From contig NZ_SHLX01000001.1 in assembly GCF_004764705.1 (NCBI RefSeq), forward strand, positions 728,869 to 792,868: a stretch of 64,000 bases of DNA. The letters are read 5' to 3'. The notes beneath the pieces were generated by a model. The model was not told the DNA's origin and did no database searches. It saw only the letters and a program-made list of their open reading frames with translations. Shown here one piece after another: positions 27,168-36,751 of the stretch (the stretch's first letter is position 1; every line of letters starts with the position of its first letter). Both the position numbers and the translations under genes were made by a program. The stretch is from Paenibacillus cymbidii. Its GTDB lineage: Bacteria; Bacillota; Bacilli; Paenibacillales; NBRC-103111.

Positions 27168-28679
27168 TCACGCATGCCAAATGCGGGGCATCGGCATACT
27201 TTCTTTGCCCAGCTCGGCCCAAACGTAGCGCAGCAGCAGCTCGTATTGCAGCGCCGCATGTTCGGGTTTGCCCCACAGGTTGTCGATTTCGCCGGGGTCT
27301 TCCTGCAAGTCGAACAGCTCGCCGTACGTTTGATTGTAATAGACGGTCAGTTTATACCGCTCGCCTACGTACGTTTTCTGGTGAATGGTCGTCGGTTCGT
27401 GACGGAATTCGCAAATCGCGTGATCGCGCGCTTGCGGACGGCGGCCGCGCCACACGTCGCTTTGATCGACGCCGGTCATGGCGGCCGGAGCCGGAATGCC
27501 GGCGAACGACAGCAGCGTCGGCGCCAGATCGACCAGCGACTGGATTGCCGAAGACGATAGTCCGCTTGGCACTTGCCCCGGATAACGGACCAGAAACGGC
27601 ACCTTGATCAGATCCTCGTAATGAAAGCCGCCTTTGGCCTGCAAGCCGTGCTGCCCGAAAAAATGGCCGTGGTCGGAAGTGAACACGACGATCGTGTTGT
27701 CTGCCAGTCCGAGCGCATCCAGCTTGTCGAGAATCCGGCCGATGTATCGGTCCATCATGCTGATCATGCCGTAATAGGTGGCGACAAGCCGCTTCCGTTC
27801 CTCCGCCGGCAGGTTCACATGGGAACCGTACCCGTGAATGCCGTACCCCGTTTCCTTCCAAGGGGAAAAGTCGGGCGCGGGTTGCTGCGTCATCCGAAAG
27901 TGGGGCGGGTTGTTGTCGTGTTCGCCCGGCTCCGCTTGCGGAATCGTCAGCTGATCGGGATCGTACATCGTGTCCCAGGGCTCGGGCACCAAATAATCCG
28001 GATGCGGGTCAAAAAAGCTGGCCCACAAAAAGAACGGCTCCTCTTCGCCGCGATACTGCTCCAGCAGCGCGTTCGTGCGCTCCGCGATCCACGCGTCGTA
28101 GTGGAATTGCTCCGGAATTGGCCACGTGTGCCGGATCGAACGGTCCATTGTGCCGGTCGGCGGCAGGAAATAGTCGCGCCAGTTGGCGCAGCCTTTCGCT
28201 TCCATCCACAACGCGTAATGCTGACCGACATGAGCCTCGTTCGTATGGTTGCGCGCCAGCTCCACATGGCCGAAGCCATAGAACGGCCCGGTGAAGCTGC
28301 GCCAGAAGTCGAGATCGTGCAGCGCCGGATACGCTTCCAGCGAAGGATAGTCTGCCGTCGAGCGCAGCGGCTGGAAATGCGCCTTGCCGATCAACGCGGT
28401 CCGGTAGCCTTCGGCTTGCAGGACGTCCCCGATCGTGAGCCGGTCCTCGAGCAGCTTCGTGCCGAGCGTCCATGCCCCGTGCTGGCTCGGGTACATGCCG
28501 GTGACGATCGACGCCCGCGTCGGCGTGCAGGTCGGATTCGGACAGTACGCCCGCGTGAACATCGTCCCTTCCTTGACGAGCCGATCCAGATTCGGCGTGG
28601 CCAGTTCGGGTTGGCAAACGCCGATCGTCCGCCAATGCTGCTGATCGCTTGTAATAAGCAAAATGTTAGGTCGGTTCAT
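27168..28679 (-). CDS. Sulfatase (type I, formylglycine-dependent) no. 1
   Basis: 503 residues without signal peptide, so probably cytoplasmic. Hydrolyses a sulfate ester, likely on a sugar. The N terminus PNILLITSDQQHW carries the metal-binding Asp. The formylglycine motif is C51-T-P-T-R, followed by ASIVTGMYPSQHGAW. VFTSDHGHFFGQHGLQAKGG is the conserved C-terminal metal-binding Asp/His motif. A start at 28679 gives ideal spacing from GGGAG; an ATG two codons upstream is too close. It diverges from an AraC regulator gene 132 bp away, which may control it. Confidence 0.9.
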   Translation of the reverse strand: MNRPNILLITSDQQHWRTIGVCQPELATPNLDRLVKEGTMFTRAYCPNPTCTPTRASIVTGMYPSQHGAWTLGTKLLEDRLTIGDVLQAEGYRTALIGKAHFQPLRSTADYPSLEAYPALHDLDFWRSFTGPFYGFGHVELARNHTNEAHVGQHYALWMEAKGCANWRDYFLPPTGTMDRSIRHTWPIPEQFHYDAWIAERTNALLEQYRGEEEPFFLWASFFDPHPDYLVPEPWDTMYDPDQLTIPQAEPGEHDNNPPHFRMTQQPAPDFSPWKETGYGIHGYGSHVNLPAEERKRLVATYYGMISMMDRYIGRILDKLDALGLADNTIVVFTSDHGHFFGQHGLQAKGGFHYEDLIKVPFLVRYPGQVPSGLSSSAIQSLVDLAPTLLSFAGIPAPAAMTGVDQSDVWRGRRPQARDHAICEFRHEPTTIHQKTYVGERYKLTVYYNQTYGELFDLQEDPGEIDNLWGKPEHAALQYELLLRYVWAELGKESMPMPRIWHA

Positions 28680-28811
28680 TCGCATCGTCTCCCGAAAGCT
28701 TGATTTTTATTTATAATAGAGCATATCAACAGGCTGAGAAAATGGTACAATGTTAGCATCGCAATGTTGGGAAGCGGAACGCGTCAATCGAGAACGGGGG
28801 AGATTTGCGCC

Positions 28812-29687
28812 ATGAAAGAATACGCTTATGAGTTCGCCGACCTCTGGTACAGCGTTCCGACGCCGCTGGAGAAGGACGGGGGCATGCGGCTGTTGCGGAT
28901 CGGCCGGAACGTAGCAAAGCCGAACTACGCGGTCGGCCCGAAGGAAATCGGCTGGTACGGCCTGCATTTTATCGAGGAAGGCGGGGTTTTGCTGGAATCG
29001 GGCGGAAGGGAGTGGGAGCTGCGCAAAGACGACTGGTTCTGCCTGTTCCCGGGCCCGGTGTACACGTATCGTCTGCTGCCGGGCGAAACGGGCTTGCGCA
29101 TGGTCTGGCTGTCGATGGACGGACCGCAAATGCCGGCGCTGCTCGACATGTGCGGCATGCGGGAGCAGCGGCCGACCGCCGCGATCGCCGACATGCCGGC
29201 GTGCTGGAGGTGTCTGGATCAGCTCGTGCGCCTGTATGCCGGCGGCAACGACAGCTTCCTGCGCGTGCAGCAGCTGCTTTACGGCTTGTTCGAGGCGTTG
29301 TCGGCCGCAGGGGACGAGGCGGAACACAGCGGCAGCGAAGCGGACGGCGGTTGGTTCGCCCAGGCGCTGGACTACTTCCAGCTGCATTTCACCGAGCCGC
29401 TGCGCATCGAGGAAGCCGCCCGCCGCGCAGGCGTGCACCGCTCTTACTTCTCCAGCGAATTCTCCCGCAGAATGGGCGTTTCGCCACAGCAGTACATGCA
29501 TCGGCTGCGGATGGAGAAGGGCAAACAACTGCTCGCGCAATCGGAACGGTCGATGACCGAAATCGCGTATTCGCTCGGATTTGCCGATTTGTATGCGTTT
29601 TCTCGCGCCTTCAAGCGCCATGCCGGCTGCTCGCCGCTGCAATTCAGGCGCCGCGTTCGCGAGCCGGTTCAAGAGGCGGAGGCTTGA
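28812..29687 (+). CDS. AraC family transcriptional regulator with cupin-like N terminus
   Basis: 291 residues. The N-terminal ~140 residues are beta-rich (GWYGLHFIEEGGVLLESGGR, LFPGPVYTYRLLPG), as in AraC sugar-sensing cupin domains. The C-terminal domain has two helix-turn-helices (IEEAARRAGVHRSYFSSEFSRR and MTEIAYSLGFADLYAFSRAFKR, about residues 195-280). The ATG at 28812 follows GGGGGAG. It is divergent from sulfatase 1 and 51 nt before a second AraC-type gene. A role in sensing the sulfated glycan or its sugars is inferred from context. Confidence 0.85.
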   Translation: MKEYAYEFADLWYSVPTPLEKDGGMRLLRIGRNVAKPNYAVGPKEIGWYGLHFIEEGGVLLESGGREWELRKDDWFCLFPGPVYTYRLLPGETGLRMVWLSMDGPQMPALLDMCGMREQRPTAAIADMPACWRCLDQLVRLYAGGNDSFLRVQQLLYGLFEALSAAGDEAEHSGSEADGGWFAQALDYFQLHFTEPLRIEEAARRAGVHRSYFSSEFSRRMGVSPQQYMHRLRMEKGKQLLAQSERSMTEIAYSLGFADLYAFSRAFKRHAGCSPLQFRRRVREPVQEAEA

Positions 29688-29738
29688 AACCGGGCGGAAA
29701 CGAATGATGCTGCCGAAAAAGAGTGGAGGAGCGGTGTT

Positions 29739-31985
29739 ATGCGGATCAAACGAAGCAACTTCGTGAGCAAATTTTTGTTGCCCTATTTGCTGGTGCTTGT
29801 CATTCCCATCGCGATCGGAACGACGATTTATCAGAAGACGATCAGTGTCATCGAAACGGAAACCGCCCGGTCGAACATGACGCTGTTGAACCAAAGCAAA
29901 GAAATTATCGACCGAAGGCTCGACGAACTGGACCGGATCGTCCAGCAGATCATGCTCGATCCGAACCTGATTACGTACCAATACATGGAACATCCGTTCG
30001 ACGGCTCCAATACGGCGCGCACAATCGAAATGAAGAAGAGCCTGGTCAACTACAACCTGTTCAACACCTTCATCTCGAATTATTATGTGCTGTTCAGCAG
30101 CAGCAAGCTGGTCATGACGCCGACCAGCGTCTACGATCTGCCGACGTTTTACCAACAGGTGCTGCAGCGCGGCGATTGGAACTACGAGACGTGGACGAAT
30201 CTGACGATCGATCAATACCATTCCCGCTCCATCGAGCCCGCAAGCGCTTACACGATCGAAGGGAAGGAGCGGCAGATGGTCACCTACATCCAGTCGCTCG
30301 GACTGCCTTCGCATACGTATGCGACAGTTGTCATGCTCATCGACAACCAGGAGTTTGCCAAGCTGCTGCGCGGCCTTGACATTTCGGACGGCGGCTATGC
30401 ATACATCGCCGACCAGAACGGGCAAATCATCAGCTACATTGCGGACGACGACCAACCGGCCGCCGCTCCCGCGTTCCGGCGGTTCCCGGATGCGGGCGGC
30501 ACGATTTTCCCGTCGGCGCAAACAGGCAACGTCATGACGACCTATACGACGTCGTCCTACAACGGCTGGACGTATGTCGTTTCACAGCCGGCGCATATCG
30601 CGCTGCAGAAGGCGACTTACATCAAAAATACGATGATCGCCATTTTTGTGCTGTCGCTTGCCGCCGGCCTGATCATTGCCATTCTGATGGCTTATCGCAG
30701 CTTTCGCCCGGTGCGTTTCCTGTTTCAGACGATCGACAGCTTGAAAATCAACAACGACGCGCTGCTGCAGGAGATGGAGAAGCAGCGCCCGATGCTGCGT
30801 TTCGCCTTTTTCGAACGGCTGCTGAAGGGGGAATTGCCGCATGCGGACGACCGCAACCCGGTCATGGAACGGCTCGGCATTCGCCTGGACGGCAGCGCAT
30901 ACAGAGTCGCCGTCGTTTCGCTCTGCGACGACCGGCTGAGGCTGCGATCGGAGCTGCTGCCGGATCCGGACCTGCTGCACGTGAAGTTCAAGGACATCGT
31001 GTCGCGGCTCGGCGACGCTGTCTACGTGCACGAACTGAACGGCAACCGGGCGGCGCTCATTTTTTCGTCCCCGGCAGGTCCTGCAGACGACGGAGCGGCC
31101 GAATACCGGGCCGGAGAAGAACGTTTCTTGCGCAACCTCATGGTCGAGATGCACAAGGAAATGTATGGAAATCCTTCGGTCGGCTTGGGCAACGCCTATG
31201 CCGATCCGGAGCAGCTGCCGCTGTCCTACCGGGAAGCGCAGCAGGCGCTCGATTATACGATGGGCAGGGGAATGTCCGGCCTTGTCCACTTTCACGATTT
31301 GCCGCAAAACAACAGCAGCTACTCGTATCCGCCCGAAGTTGAGATGAAGCTGGTCAATGCGATCAAGGTCGGCCATCAGGGCGATGTGAAAGCGGTGTTC
31401 GCCGGCTTGCTCCACGAAAATATGGAGAAGCGCAATTTGTCCGCCGTGATGATGAAGCTGCTGCTGAACGATCTGAAGGGGACCGTTGCCAAGCTGGGCG
31501 ATCAAATTGCGATCGACGATCCGAAGCTGGCCGGGCAAATCCAGACGCTGCTCGCTCCCGCCGACCGCCCCGAAGACGCGCAGGAAACGATGCGGGCGAT
31601 CGAACGTACGTGCCTGCACATCAGCGACATCGTCGATCGGCGCAAAAAAAGCCACAACGATCAGTTGTTGACCAACGTCATGCAGATGATTCACGAGCAG
31701 TACCGCTCGTCCAGCTTTTCCCTCGGCGTTGTTGCGGAAACGTTCCGCATTTCGGAAGTGTATGTATCGTATTTCATCAAAGAGCAAACCGGCGTCACCT
31801 TCTCCGAGTATGTGGAGCGGCTGCGGATGGAGCAGGCCAAGGCGATGCTGATGGACGACCGCTATTCGGTCAAGGACATTGCCGAGCAGGTCGGCTACAA
31901 CTCCTCGAACACGTTCTGCCGCGCATTCAAACGCATGAATGGCGTCAGCACAACCGACTATAAAAAAGCGACAGCCGGCGTGTAG
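29739..31985 (+). CDS. Membrane-anchored AraC family regulator (extracellular sensor)
   Basis: 748 residues. A membrane segment at ~10-30 (FLLPYLLVLVIPIAIGTTIY) and another at ~297-317 (MIAIFVLSLAAGLIIAILMA) enclose an extracellular sensor of ~260 residues. A cytoplasmic region leads to the C-terminal AraC domain (~645-745: FSLGVVAETFRISEVYVSYF and VKDIAEQVGYNSSNTFCRAF). This one-protein sensor-regulator type is common in Paenibacillus next to LplB/YtcP-type sugar importers. It may regulate the importer at 37220 or sulfatase 1. It likely senses an extracellular oligosaccharide or a binding protein. RBS GGAGGAGCGG before ATG 29739. Confidence 0.85.
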   Translation: MRIKRSNFVSKFLLPYLLVLVIPIAIGTTIYQKTISVIETETARSNMTLLNQSKEIIDRRLDELDRIVQQIMLDPNLITYQYMEHPFDGSNTARTIEMKKSLVNYNLFNTFISNYYVLFSSSKLVMTPTSVYDLPTFYQQVLQRGDWNYETWTNLTIDQYHSRSIEPASAYTIEGKERQMVTYIQSLGLPSHTYATVVMLIDNQEFAKLLRGLDISDGGYAYIADQNGQIISYIADDDQPAAAPAFRRFPDAGGTIFPSAQTGNVMTTYTTSSYNGWTYVVSQPAHIALQKATYIKNTMIAIFVLSLAAGLIIAILMAYRSFRPVRFLFQTIDSLKINNDALLQEMEKQRPMLRFAFFERLLKGELPHADDRNPVMERLGIRLDGSAYRVAVVSLCDDRLRLRSELLPDPDLLHVKFKDIVSRLGDAVYVHELNGNRAALIFSSPAGPADDGAAEYRAGEERFLRNLMVEMHKEMYGNPSVGLGNAYADPEQLPLSYREAQQALDYTMGRGMSGLVHFHDLPQNNSSYSYPPEVEMKLVNAIKVGHQGDVKAVFAGLLHENMEKRNLSAVMMKLLLNDLKGTVAKLGDQIAIDDPKLAGQIQTLLAPADRPEDAQETMRAIERTCLHISDIVDRRKKSHNDQLLTNVMQMIHEQYRSSSFSLGVVAETFRISEVYVSYFIKEQTGVTFSEYVERLRMEQAKAMLMDDRYSVKDIAEQVGYNSSNTFCRAFKRMNGVSTTDYKKATAGV

Positions 31986-32039
31986 GAAAAGGAAGGCGAA
32001 AGGGAACGGCTCTGACTGCGAAGTCAGGGCTGTTCGCCG

Positions 32040-32609
32040 TTACCCCATCTGATTGAATTTGACCACTTCCTTCAATTGATGGAGCAACGTTTCGCTTAAT
32101 TCGTCCGGCGGGATGTCCATCCCGTTCTTGACCCATTCGGCCAGAATGGCGATGGGGATCGTCGTGCGCAGCGCAAAAAAGTAAGGGCTGTATTTGGTAG
32201 CGGGATGCCGCAGGCTGATCGTCGCGCGCAGCTTGCGCAGCATCGTATCGAACGATTCGCCAAGAATATTGGCTTTGCCTGCCTGGAACAACTGCTTCAA
32301 AATGGTTGGATTTTGATACCAGTAGCGCAGGAACGGTTTCAGAAAAAAAGTCGGTTCGTCGGGAGCGTTTTTTTTGTAGTCGAACAAAAATTCGATCAGG
32401 CCGTCGAACGCTTCGTCGCACTTTTTGCGCAGTACGTCGTCAATTGTATCGTAGTGGCGATAAAAAGTGACACGGCCGATTTTGGCTTCTTGGCAAATGG
32501 CCGTTATTTTGATATCGGCGTACGTAGTTGTCTCCATCAGCCGGACAAGCGCTTCGTAAATCCACGCGCTGCTCTCCCTGGAACGTTTATCATCCGAAAT
32601 ATGATACAT
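32040..32609 (-). CDS. TetR/AcrR family transcriptional regulator
   Basis: 189 residues. N-terminal helix-turn-helix: IYEALVRLMETTTYADIKITAICQEAKIGRVTFYRHYDTIDDVLR (about residues 15-60), the typical TetR pattern. The C-terminal ligand domain has a conserved-looking YQNPTILKQLFQAGK stretch. The start at 32609 has GGAGGGCG at good spacing, and an upstream in-frame ATG is not needed. It diverges from a membrane-protein gene. A perfect 16-bp palindrome lies between them and is a likely operator for both directions. Confidence 0.88.
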   Translation of the reverse strand: MYHISDDKRSRESSAWIYEALVRLMETTTYADIKITAICQEAKIGRVTFYRHYDTIDDVLRKKCDEAFDGLIEFLFDYKKNAPDEPTFFLKPFLRYWYQNPTILKQLFQAGKANILGESFDTMLRKLRATISLRHPATKYSPYFFALRTTIPIAILAEWVKNGMDIPPDELSETLLHQLKEVVKFNQMG

Positions 32610-32681
32610 TTTCGCCCTCCTGTTCCACATCTCGCGCCGCTATTACATCGACTCGCCCCCTATTGTATCATCAAGGAAATG

Positions 32682-32697
32682 AGATACAAGTGTATCT
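32682..32697. promoter_or_regulatory. Palindromic operator, probably for the TetR protein
   Basis: AGATACAAGTGTATCT is a perfect palindrome (7-bp arms, 2-bp centre). An extra half site TGTATC lies at 32664-32669. It sits in the divergent region between the tetR-like gene and the membrane-protein gene. Confidence 0.6.
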
Positions 32698-32741
32698 GAA
32701 TCCAGAAGCACACCATCATTCATGGAAGGAGCAAGGGGCAC

Positions 32742-33185
32742 TTGAAAGGAGTTATCAAACATAGCTGCTGGATCATCGGCTTGATCGTCGGAGCCATCAA
32801 CCTGGTCAGAGGCCTGACGCATCTCTTGACGCAAGACAGCGCTGCGGGAACGGCCGGCATAACCATCGACAACGCCGGGGGAACCGATATTGTGTATTTG
32901 TTTGCCATCATCGGCGGGGTACAGATCGTGCTGGCCCTGTTTTATGTGTACGTGGCGCTTTTTCGTCGAACGCTGCTGCCGCTGGCGTTTGCGATGGAAG
33001 GCTTGAAGACGGGCTTGAATTTGTGGATCGGCTATGCATTTAAGCCTTCGCAGGCCGAAACGGTTGTAGGCGGCAGCCAGGATACGCTGCAATTGGCGCT
33101 TTCCGTGCTGGCATTGCTTCTGCTTGCGCTGGCGCGGCGTCGTGCAGCCGATGCCCGGACAAGCCGCAGCAGCGGAGGAAGATGA
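32742..33185 (+). CDS. Small integral membrane protein of unknown function
   Basis: 147 residues with a TTG start 10 nt after AGGAG (32726-32730). Four membrane segments are visible: CWIIGLIVGAINLVRGL, DIVYLFAIIGGVQIVLALFYV, LLPLAFAMEGLKTGLNLWIG and LALSVLALLLLALA, followed by a basic tail. I recognise no family. It is divergent from and probably repressed by the TetR protein. Its stop overlaps the ATG of the SLH gene (ATGA), so the two may be translated together. It may be a small transporter-like or membrane-stress protein. Confidence 0.6.
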   Translation: MKGVIKHSCWIIGLIVGAINLVRGLTHLLTQDSAAGTAGITIDNAGGTDIVYLFAIIGGVQIVLALFYVYVALFRRTLLPLAFAMEGLKTGLNLWIGYAFKPSQAETVVGGSQDTLQLALSVLALLLLALARRRAADARTSRSSGGR

Positions 33186-36100
33186 ATACCAAGGGGTGGC
33201 GGATGTTGCAGATCAGAATGGGGAAAATGAAAGCTGTCCTGTTGTCGCTTTGCCTGGGCGCCGGTATTGTGCAGGGTGCTATGTTTCCGGAGAAGGTTTC
33301 GGCCGAATCGTGGAGCGCAGCGGCGGCAACCGCTTATTCCGGCGGTGCCGGCACTTCGGCTAATCCGTTCCTGATCGGAACCGGCGCGGAGCTTGCTTAC
33401 CTGGCGAAACAGGTAAACACGGGCAATCAATATGCGAATACTTATTTCGAACTGACGGCCGATATCGATCTTGATGGGCGCGAGTGGACGCCGATCGGCG
33501 GCACGACCCCCTATTTTCGCGGAAAGTTCGACGGCAAGGGCCATGTCATCTCCCATCTAACCATCACCACGAATGCGGAGGAAGCGGGGCTGTTCGGCAA
33601 AGTGCAGGACGCCGAAATTCGCAATGTCGGCTTGGAGCAAGTGGCGGTGAACATCGCGGAAACGACGCTCGCCGGCGGACTGGTCGGCAACATGTTCAAT
33701 AAAACTTCCGGCACGCTGCTCGAAAATGTTTATGTCACCGGATCGATTGCGACCGGCATCAATGTCCATACAGGCGGGCTGGTCGGCAGATCCTCCGGTC
33801 CGGCAGGCGGCACGATCAGGCGAAGCTACTCGACGGCCGCCATAACGGCGGGGCTGCAGGGGGCCAAAGTGGGCGGATTGGCCGGTACTTTAATCGATAC
33901 CAACTTGGAGAACAGCTACGCGACGGGCGACTTGGCCGGAGGCGGCGACAAGGTGCGGGTCGGCGGATTGGTCGGCTACACGACGACAGCGATCGGCGGC
34001 ACAAGCTATTGGAACCGCGATGCGGTCCACACGTGGACGCGCAGCTGGTCGGACGTGCCGCCTGCTCCGGTCGAAGAGAAGCTTGGCGTCGCTTTTTCGA
34101 CCGAGGCGAGCTATCCCGCCAATGCCAACGGGGCCATGACATCGGCCGATATGAAGCAAGACGCGTTTCTCGCCGTTATGAACGGCGATTCGGTTTCGAA
34201 TGGCGTGTGGAAATGGAGCGCGGGGCAAAATGGCGGCTACCCGGTCATCAACGGCGTTGGCATCGGCCGGGGGCCTACGATCACGACGCACCCGCTCCCC
34301 GCAACAGTGGACGAAGACGGCAGCACCAGCTTTACGGTGACGGCAACCGGCGCGGCTTCCTACCAATGGCAAGTGGACGAGGGTACAGGTTTTGTTGATG
34401 TCGGCAATACGGGCCCGTACGACGGGGCGACAACATCGACCCTGACCGTAACCGGGGCGGCCGGCGACATGAACGGTTACGCTTACCGTGCGATCGCGAG
34501 GGACATTTCCGCATATGCGACCGCTTCGACGACCGTTACGCTTACGGTGAATGCCAAACCGGCGGCGCCGGCGAACGTTCGGGCCGAGGCGGCCGACAGA
34601 CAGGTGAACCTTTCGTGGAATCCGGTGCCGGGCGCAACCGGCTACAAGGTTTACCAAAGTGTCGTTTCCGCTACGTACGGTGCGGAAGCGGCGTCCGTTG
34701 GCGCGTCCGTGTACAGCGCGGCGTTGGACGGATTGACGAACGGCATCCGGTATTATTTTGCCATCACGGCGTTGAACGGCAGCCTGGAAAGTCTTTATTC
34801 GCAGCAGGTCGACGCGACGCCGGCGGCCGCCGTTCTTGATACCGACAGCAGCGAACCAACGCCGTCGCCAACGCCTTCGCCGTCACCATCGCCAGTTCCG
34901 ACTCCCCGGCCAACCTCGCAGCCGGCGCAGGAGCCGGTCGATACCGGCGTGGACGTTCTTGTGAACGGCACGGCGGGTAAAGCGGGGAAAGCGACAACGT
35001 CTGAAAGGAATGGACAGCAAGTGACCACTGTTACGGTGGATGAGGAGTGGGTACGGCACAATCTCGGAGAAGCGGGGAAAGGCGCCGTGTTCGCCATTCC
35101 GTTCCAGGCCGGCGGCGATGTTGCGGTGGGCGAACTGAACGGACAATTGGTGCAAAACATGGCGGACCGGGAAGCGGTAATCGAAATTCGCACCGATCGG
35201 GGCTCGTATACGCTTCCGGCGAATCAATTGAACCTGGAGGCGATTGCCGAACGGTTCGGAACGAAACCGACGCTGCAGGACATCAAGGTGAGAATCGCCG
35301 TGGCGGCTCCTTCCCGCGAGACCGTTTCCGTTGTGGAGGATGCGGCTAACGAGGGCGGATTTGCGATTGTTGCGCCGCCGCTCGACTTCCGAATAAGCGC
35401 TGTATTTGGCGAACATACGGAAGAGGTGAGCGCGTTTACGAGTTATGTGCGGCGGACGATAGCGATTCCGGAAGGGGTGGATCCGAAACGGGTGACCACG
35501 GGCATCGTTGTCGATCCGGACGGAACCGTTCGCCACGTACCGACCTGGGTGGTGGAGCGGGATGGCCGATTATACGCGGAAATCGGCAGTTTGACCAACA
35601 GCACGTACGCGGTAGTCGCGAGTCCCGCCGTTTTCAGCGATATTGCGGGCCACTGGGCCGAAGCGGCCATTTCCCGCATGGGCTCGCGATTGATCGTAAA
35701 CGGGACGGGCAGCGGCCTGTTCAATCCGGACCGGGACGTGACGCGGGCGGAGTTTGCCGCCATGATCGTTCGTGGCTTGGGTCTTGCGCCGCAGAGCGGC
35801 GATAGCGGCTTCGCGGACGTGACGGAGGCGGACTGGTACTTCCGAGCGATTCGTTCCGCGGCGGCATATCGGCTGATCGACGGCAACGGCGACGGTACGT
35901 TCCGGCCGGACGACACGATCACTCGCGAGCAGGCGGTGCGAATTGTCGCCAACGCCATGGCCGTCACGGGCTTGGCCGAGCGTCTGCAGGGACAGTTGAC
36001 GGATGAGGCGCTTCACCCGTATCTGGATGCGGGGCAAGTTTCGGCCTGGGCGGCAAGCGGCTTTGCGGCAAGCATAGAAGCGGGAATCGTAGCGGGAAGA

Positions 36101-36199
36101 AGCGACGGCGAGTTGGCGCCGAAGGCGCTGCTGACCCGTGCCGAAGCGGCTGCGATCGTGGAACGGCTGTTGGCCCAATCGGGTTTGATCGACAGGTGA
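33182..36199 (+). CDS. SLH-domain cell-surface protein with GLUG, Ig-like and FN3 modules
   Basis: 1005 residues. Exported by a signal peptide (about residues 1-42, ending near VSA-ES). Residues ~50-240 are a GLUG-type beta-helix region (FDGKGHVISHLTITTNAEEA, LFGKVQDAEIRNVGL, TGGLVGRSS). An Ig-like domain follows (PTITTHPLPATVDEDGSTSF, ~360-460), then an FN3 domain (VNLSWNPVPGATGYKVYQ, ~465-555), a Pro/Ser/Thr linker, a domain of ~230 residues, and three SLH repeats from ~826 (FSDIAGHWAEAAISRM; FADVTEADWYFRAIRSAAA; WAASGFAASIEAGIV). SLH repeats bind pyruvylated wall polymer. Probably a surface adhesin or scaffold, with no catalytic motif seen. Confidence 0.88.
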   Translation: MNTKGWRMLQIRMGKMKAVLLSLCLGAGIVQGAMFPEKVSAESWSAAAATAYSGGAGTSANPFLIGTGAELAYLAKQVNTGNQYANTYFELTADIDLDGREWTPIGGTTPYFRGKFDGKGHVISHLTITTNAEEAGLFGKVQDAEIRNVGLEQVAVNIAETTLAGGLVGNMFNKTSGTLLENVYVTGSIATGINVHTGGLVGRSSGPAGGTIRRSYSTAAITAGLQGAKVGGLAGTLIDTNLENSYATGDLAGGGDKVRVGGLVGYTTTAIGGTSYWNRDAVHTWTRSWSDVPPAPVEEKLGVAFSTEASYPANANGAMTSADMKQDAFLAVMNGDSVSNGVWKWSAGQNGGYPVINGVGIGRGPTITTHPLPATVDEDGSTSFTVTATGAASYQWQVDEGTGFVDVGNTGPYDGATTSTLTVTGAAGDMNGYAYRAIARDISAYATASTTVTLTVNAKPAAPANVRAEAADRQVNLSWNPVPGATGYKVYQSVVSATYGAEAASVGASVYSAALDGLTNGIRYYFAITALNGSLESLYSQQVDATPAAAVLDTDSSEPTPSPTPSPSPSPVPTPRPTSQPAQEPVDTGVDVLVNGTAGKAGKATTSERNGQQVTTVTVDEEWVRHNLGEAGKGAVFAIPFQAGGDVAVGELNGQLVQNMADREAVIEIRTDRGSYTLPANQLNLEAIAERFGTKPTLQDIKVRIAVAAPSRETVSVVEDAANEGGFAIVAPPLDFRISAVFGEHTEEVSAFTSYVRRTIAIPEGVDPKRVTTGIVVDPDGTVRHVPTWVVERDGRLYAEIGSLTNSTYAVVASPAVFSDIAGHWAEAAISRMGSRLIVNGTGSGLFNPDRDVTRAEFAAMIVRGLGLAPQSGDSGFADVTEADWYFRAIRSAAAYRLIDGNGDGTFRPDDTITREQAVRIVANAMAVTGLAERLQGQLTDEALHPYLDAGQVSAWAASGFAASIEAGIVAGRSDGELAPKALLTRAEAAAIVERLLAQSGLIDR

Positions 36200-36470
36200 G
36201 GCTTACAAGCGCTGCCGGAGCCCGGGACGAGGCAAATAAGCCGAAAAGTCGGCTTAAATCGTCGCGTGAGCCCAGGTCGAGGCAAATAAGCCGGGAAAAC
36301 CGGCTTTATCGCCGCATGAGCCCAGGTCGGGGCAAATAAGCCGGGAAAGCCGGCTTAAATCGCCGCGTGAGCCTAGGTCGAGGCAAATAAGCCGGGAAAA
36401 CGGGCTTAAATCGTCGCATGAGCCCAGGTCGAGGCAAATAAGCCGGGAAAGCCGGCTTTAACGCGATCAC
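36200..36470 (+). repeat. Five direct repeats of 50-51 bp, each with a hairpin
   Basis: Units start at 36218, 36268, 36318, 36369 and 36420 with no unique DNA between them. Each begins GAGCCCAGGTCGAGG-like and contains AATAAGCCGG-AAAA-CCGGCTT, so each unit can fold into a stem of about 8 bp. Pairwise differences are few, so the array is young or homogenised. Confidence 0.9.
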
Positions 36471-36500
36471 AAAAGAACCTAGCCGCTGGCTAGGTTTTCT
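36471..36500 (+). terminator. Rho-independent terminator
   Basis: AACCTAGCC (36476-36484), loop GCT, GGCTAGGTT (36488-36496), with A residues before and T residues after. Probably ends the SLH-gene transcript after the 50-bp repeats. Confidence 0.8.
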
Positions 36501-36557
36501 TGCATTTCAAACTTCATGCCGATTTGCGGCATCACAGAAAGTATTAAATCCGGAATG

Positions 36558-36751
36558 AAATAGCCAGTGAAAAATGGCTTATTGGCCCGATTTCGGGTGC
36601 CTCGTCGGAAATAGCCAGTGAAAACATGGCTTATTTGCTCCGTCAGGCCCCTTAATCGGGCATTTTAGCCGAAATAACCAGTGATTTCACTGGCTATTTC
36701 GAAGAGTCGGCCCGTTTTTGGCGAAATAGGCAATAAAAGATGGCCTATTTT
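36558..36751 (+). repeat. Four-hairpin element, copy B
   Basis: Hairpins at 36558-36583, 36609-36635, 36672-36699 and 36724-36751, with start-to-start spacing of 51, 63 and 52 bp. Stems are AAATAGCCA/TGGCTTATT-like, and the third has the longest arms (CCAGTG/CACTGG). Same order and near-identical spacing as copies A (17587) and C (50938), while the DNA between hairpins is only weakly similar. Confidence 0.88.

Noticed and set aside
32000..32035. Terminator hairpin after the membrane-anchored AraC gene (CTGACT/AGTCAG)
   Set aside because: Stem of only about six pairs and no proper T tract.
36218..36460. Possible CRISPR array because of regularly spaced palindromic repeats
   Set aside because: The whole 50-bp unit repeats, with no unique spacers, and no cas genes are present.
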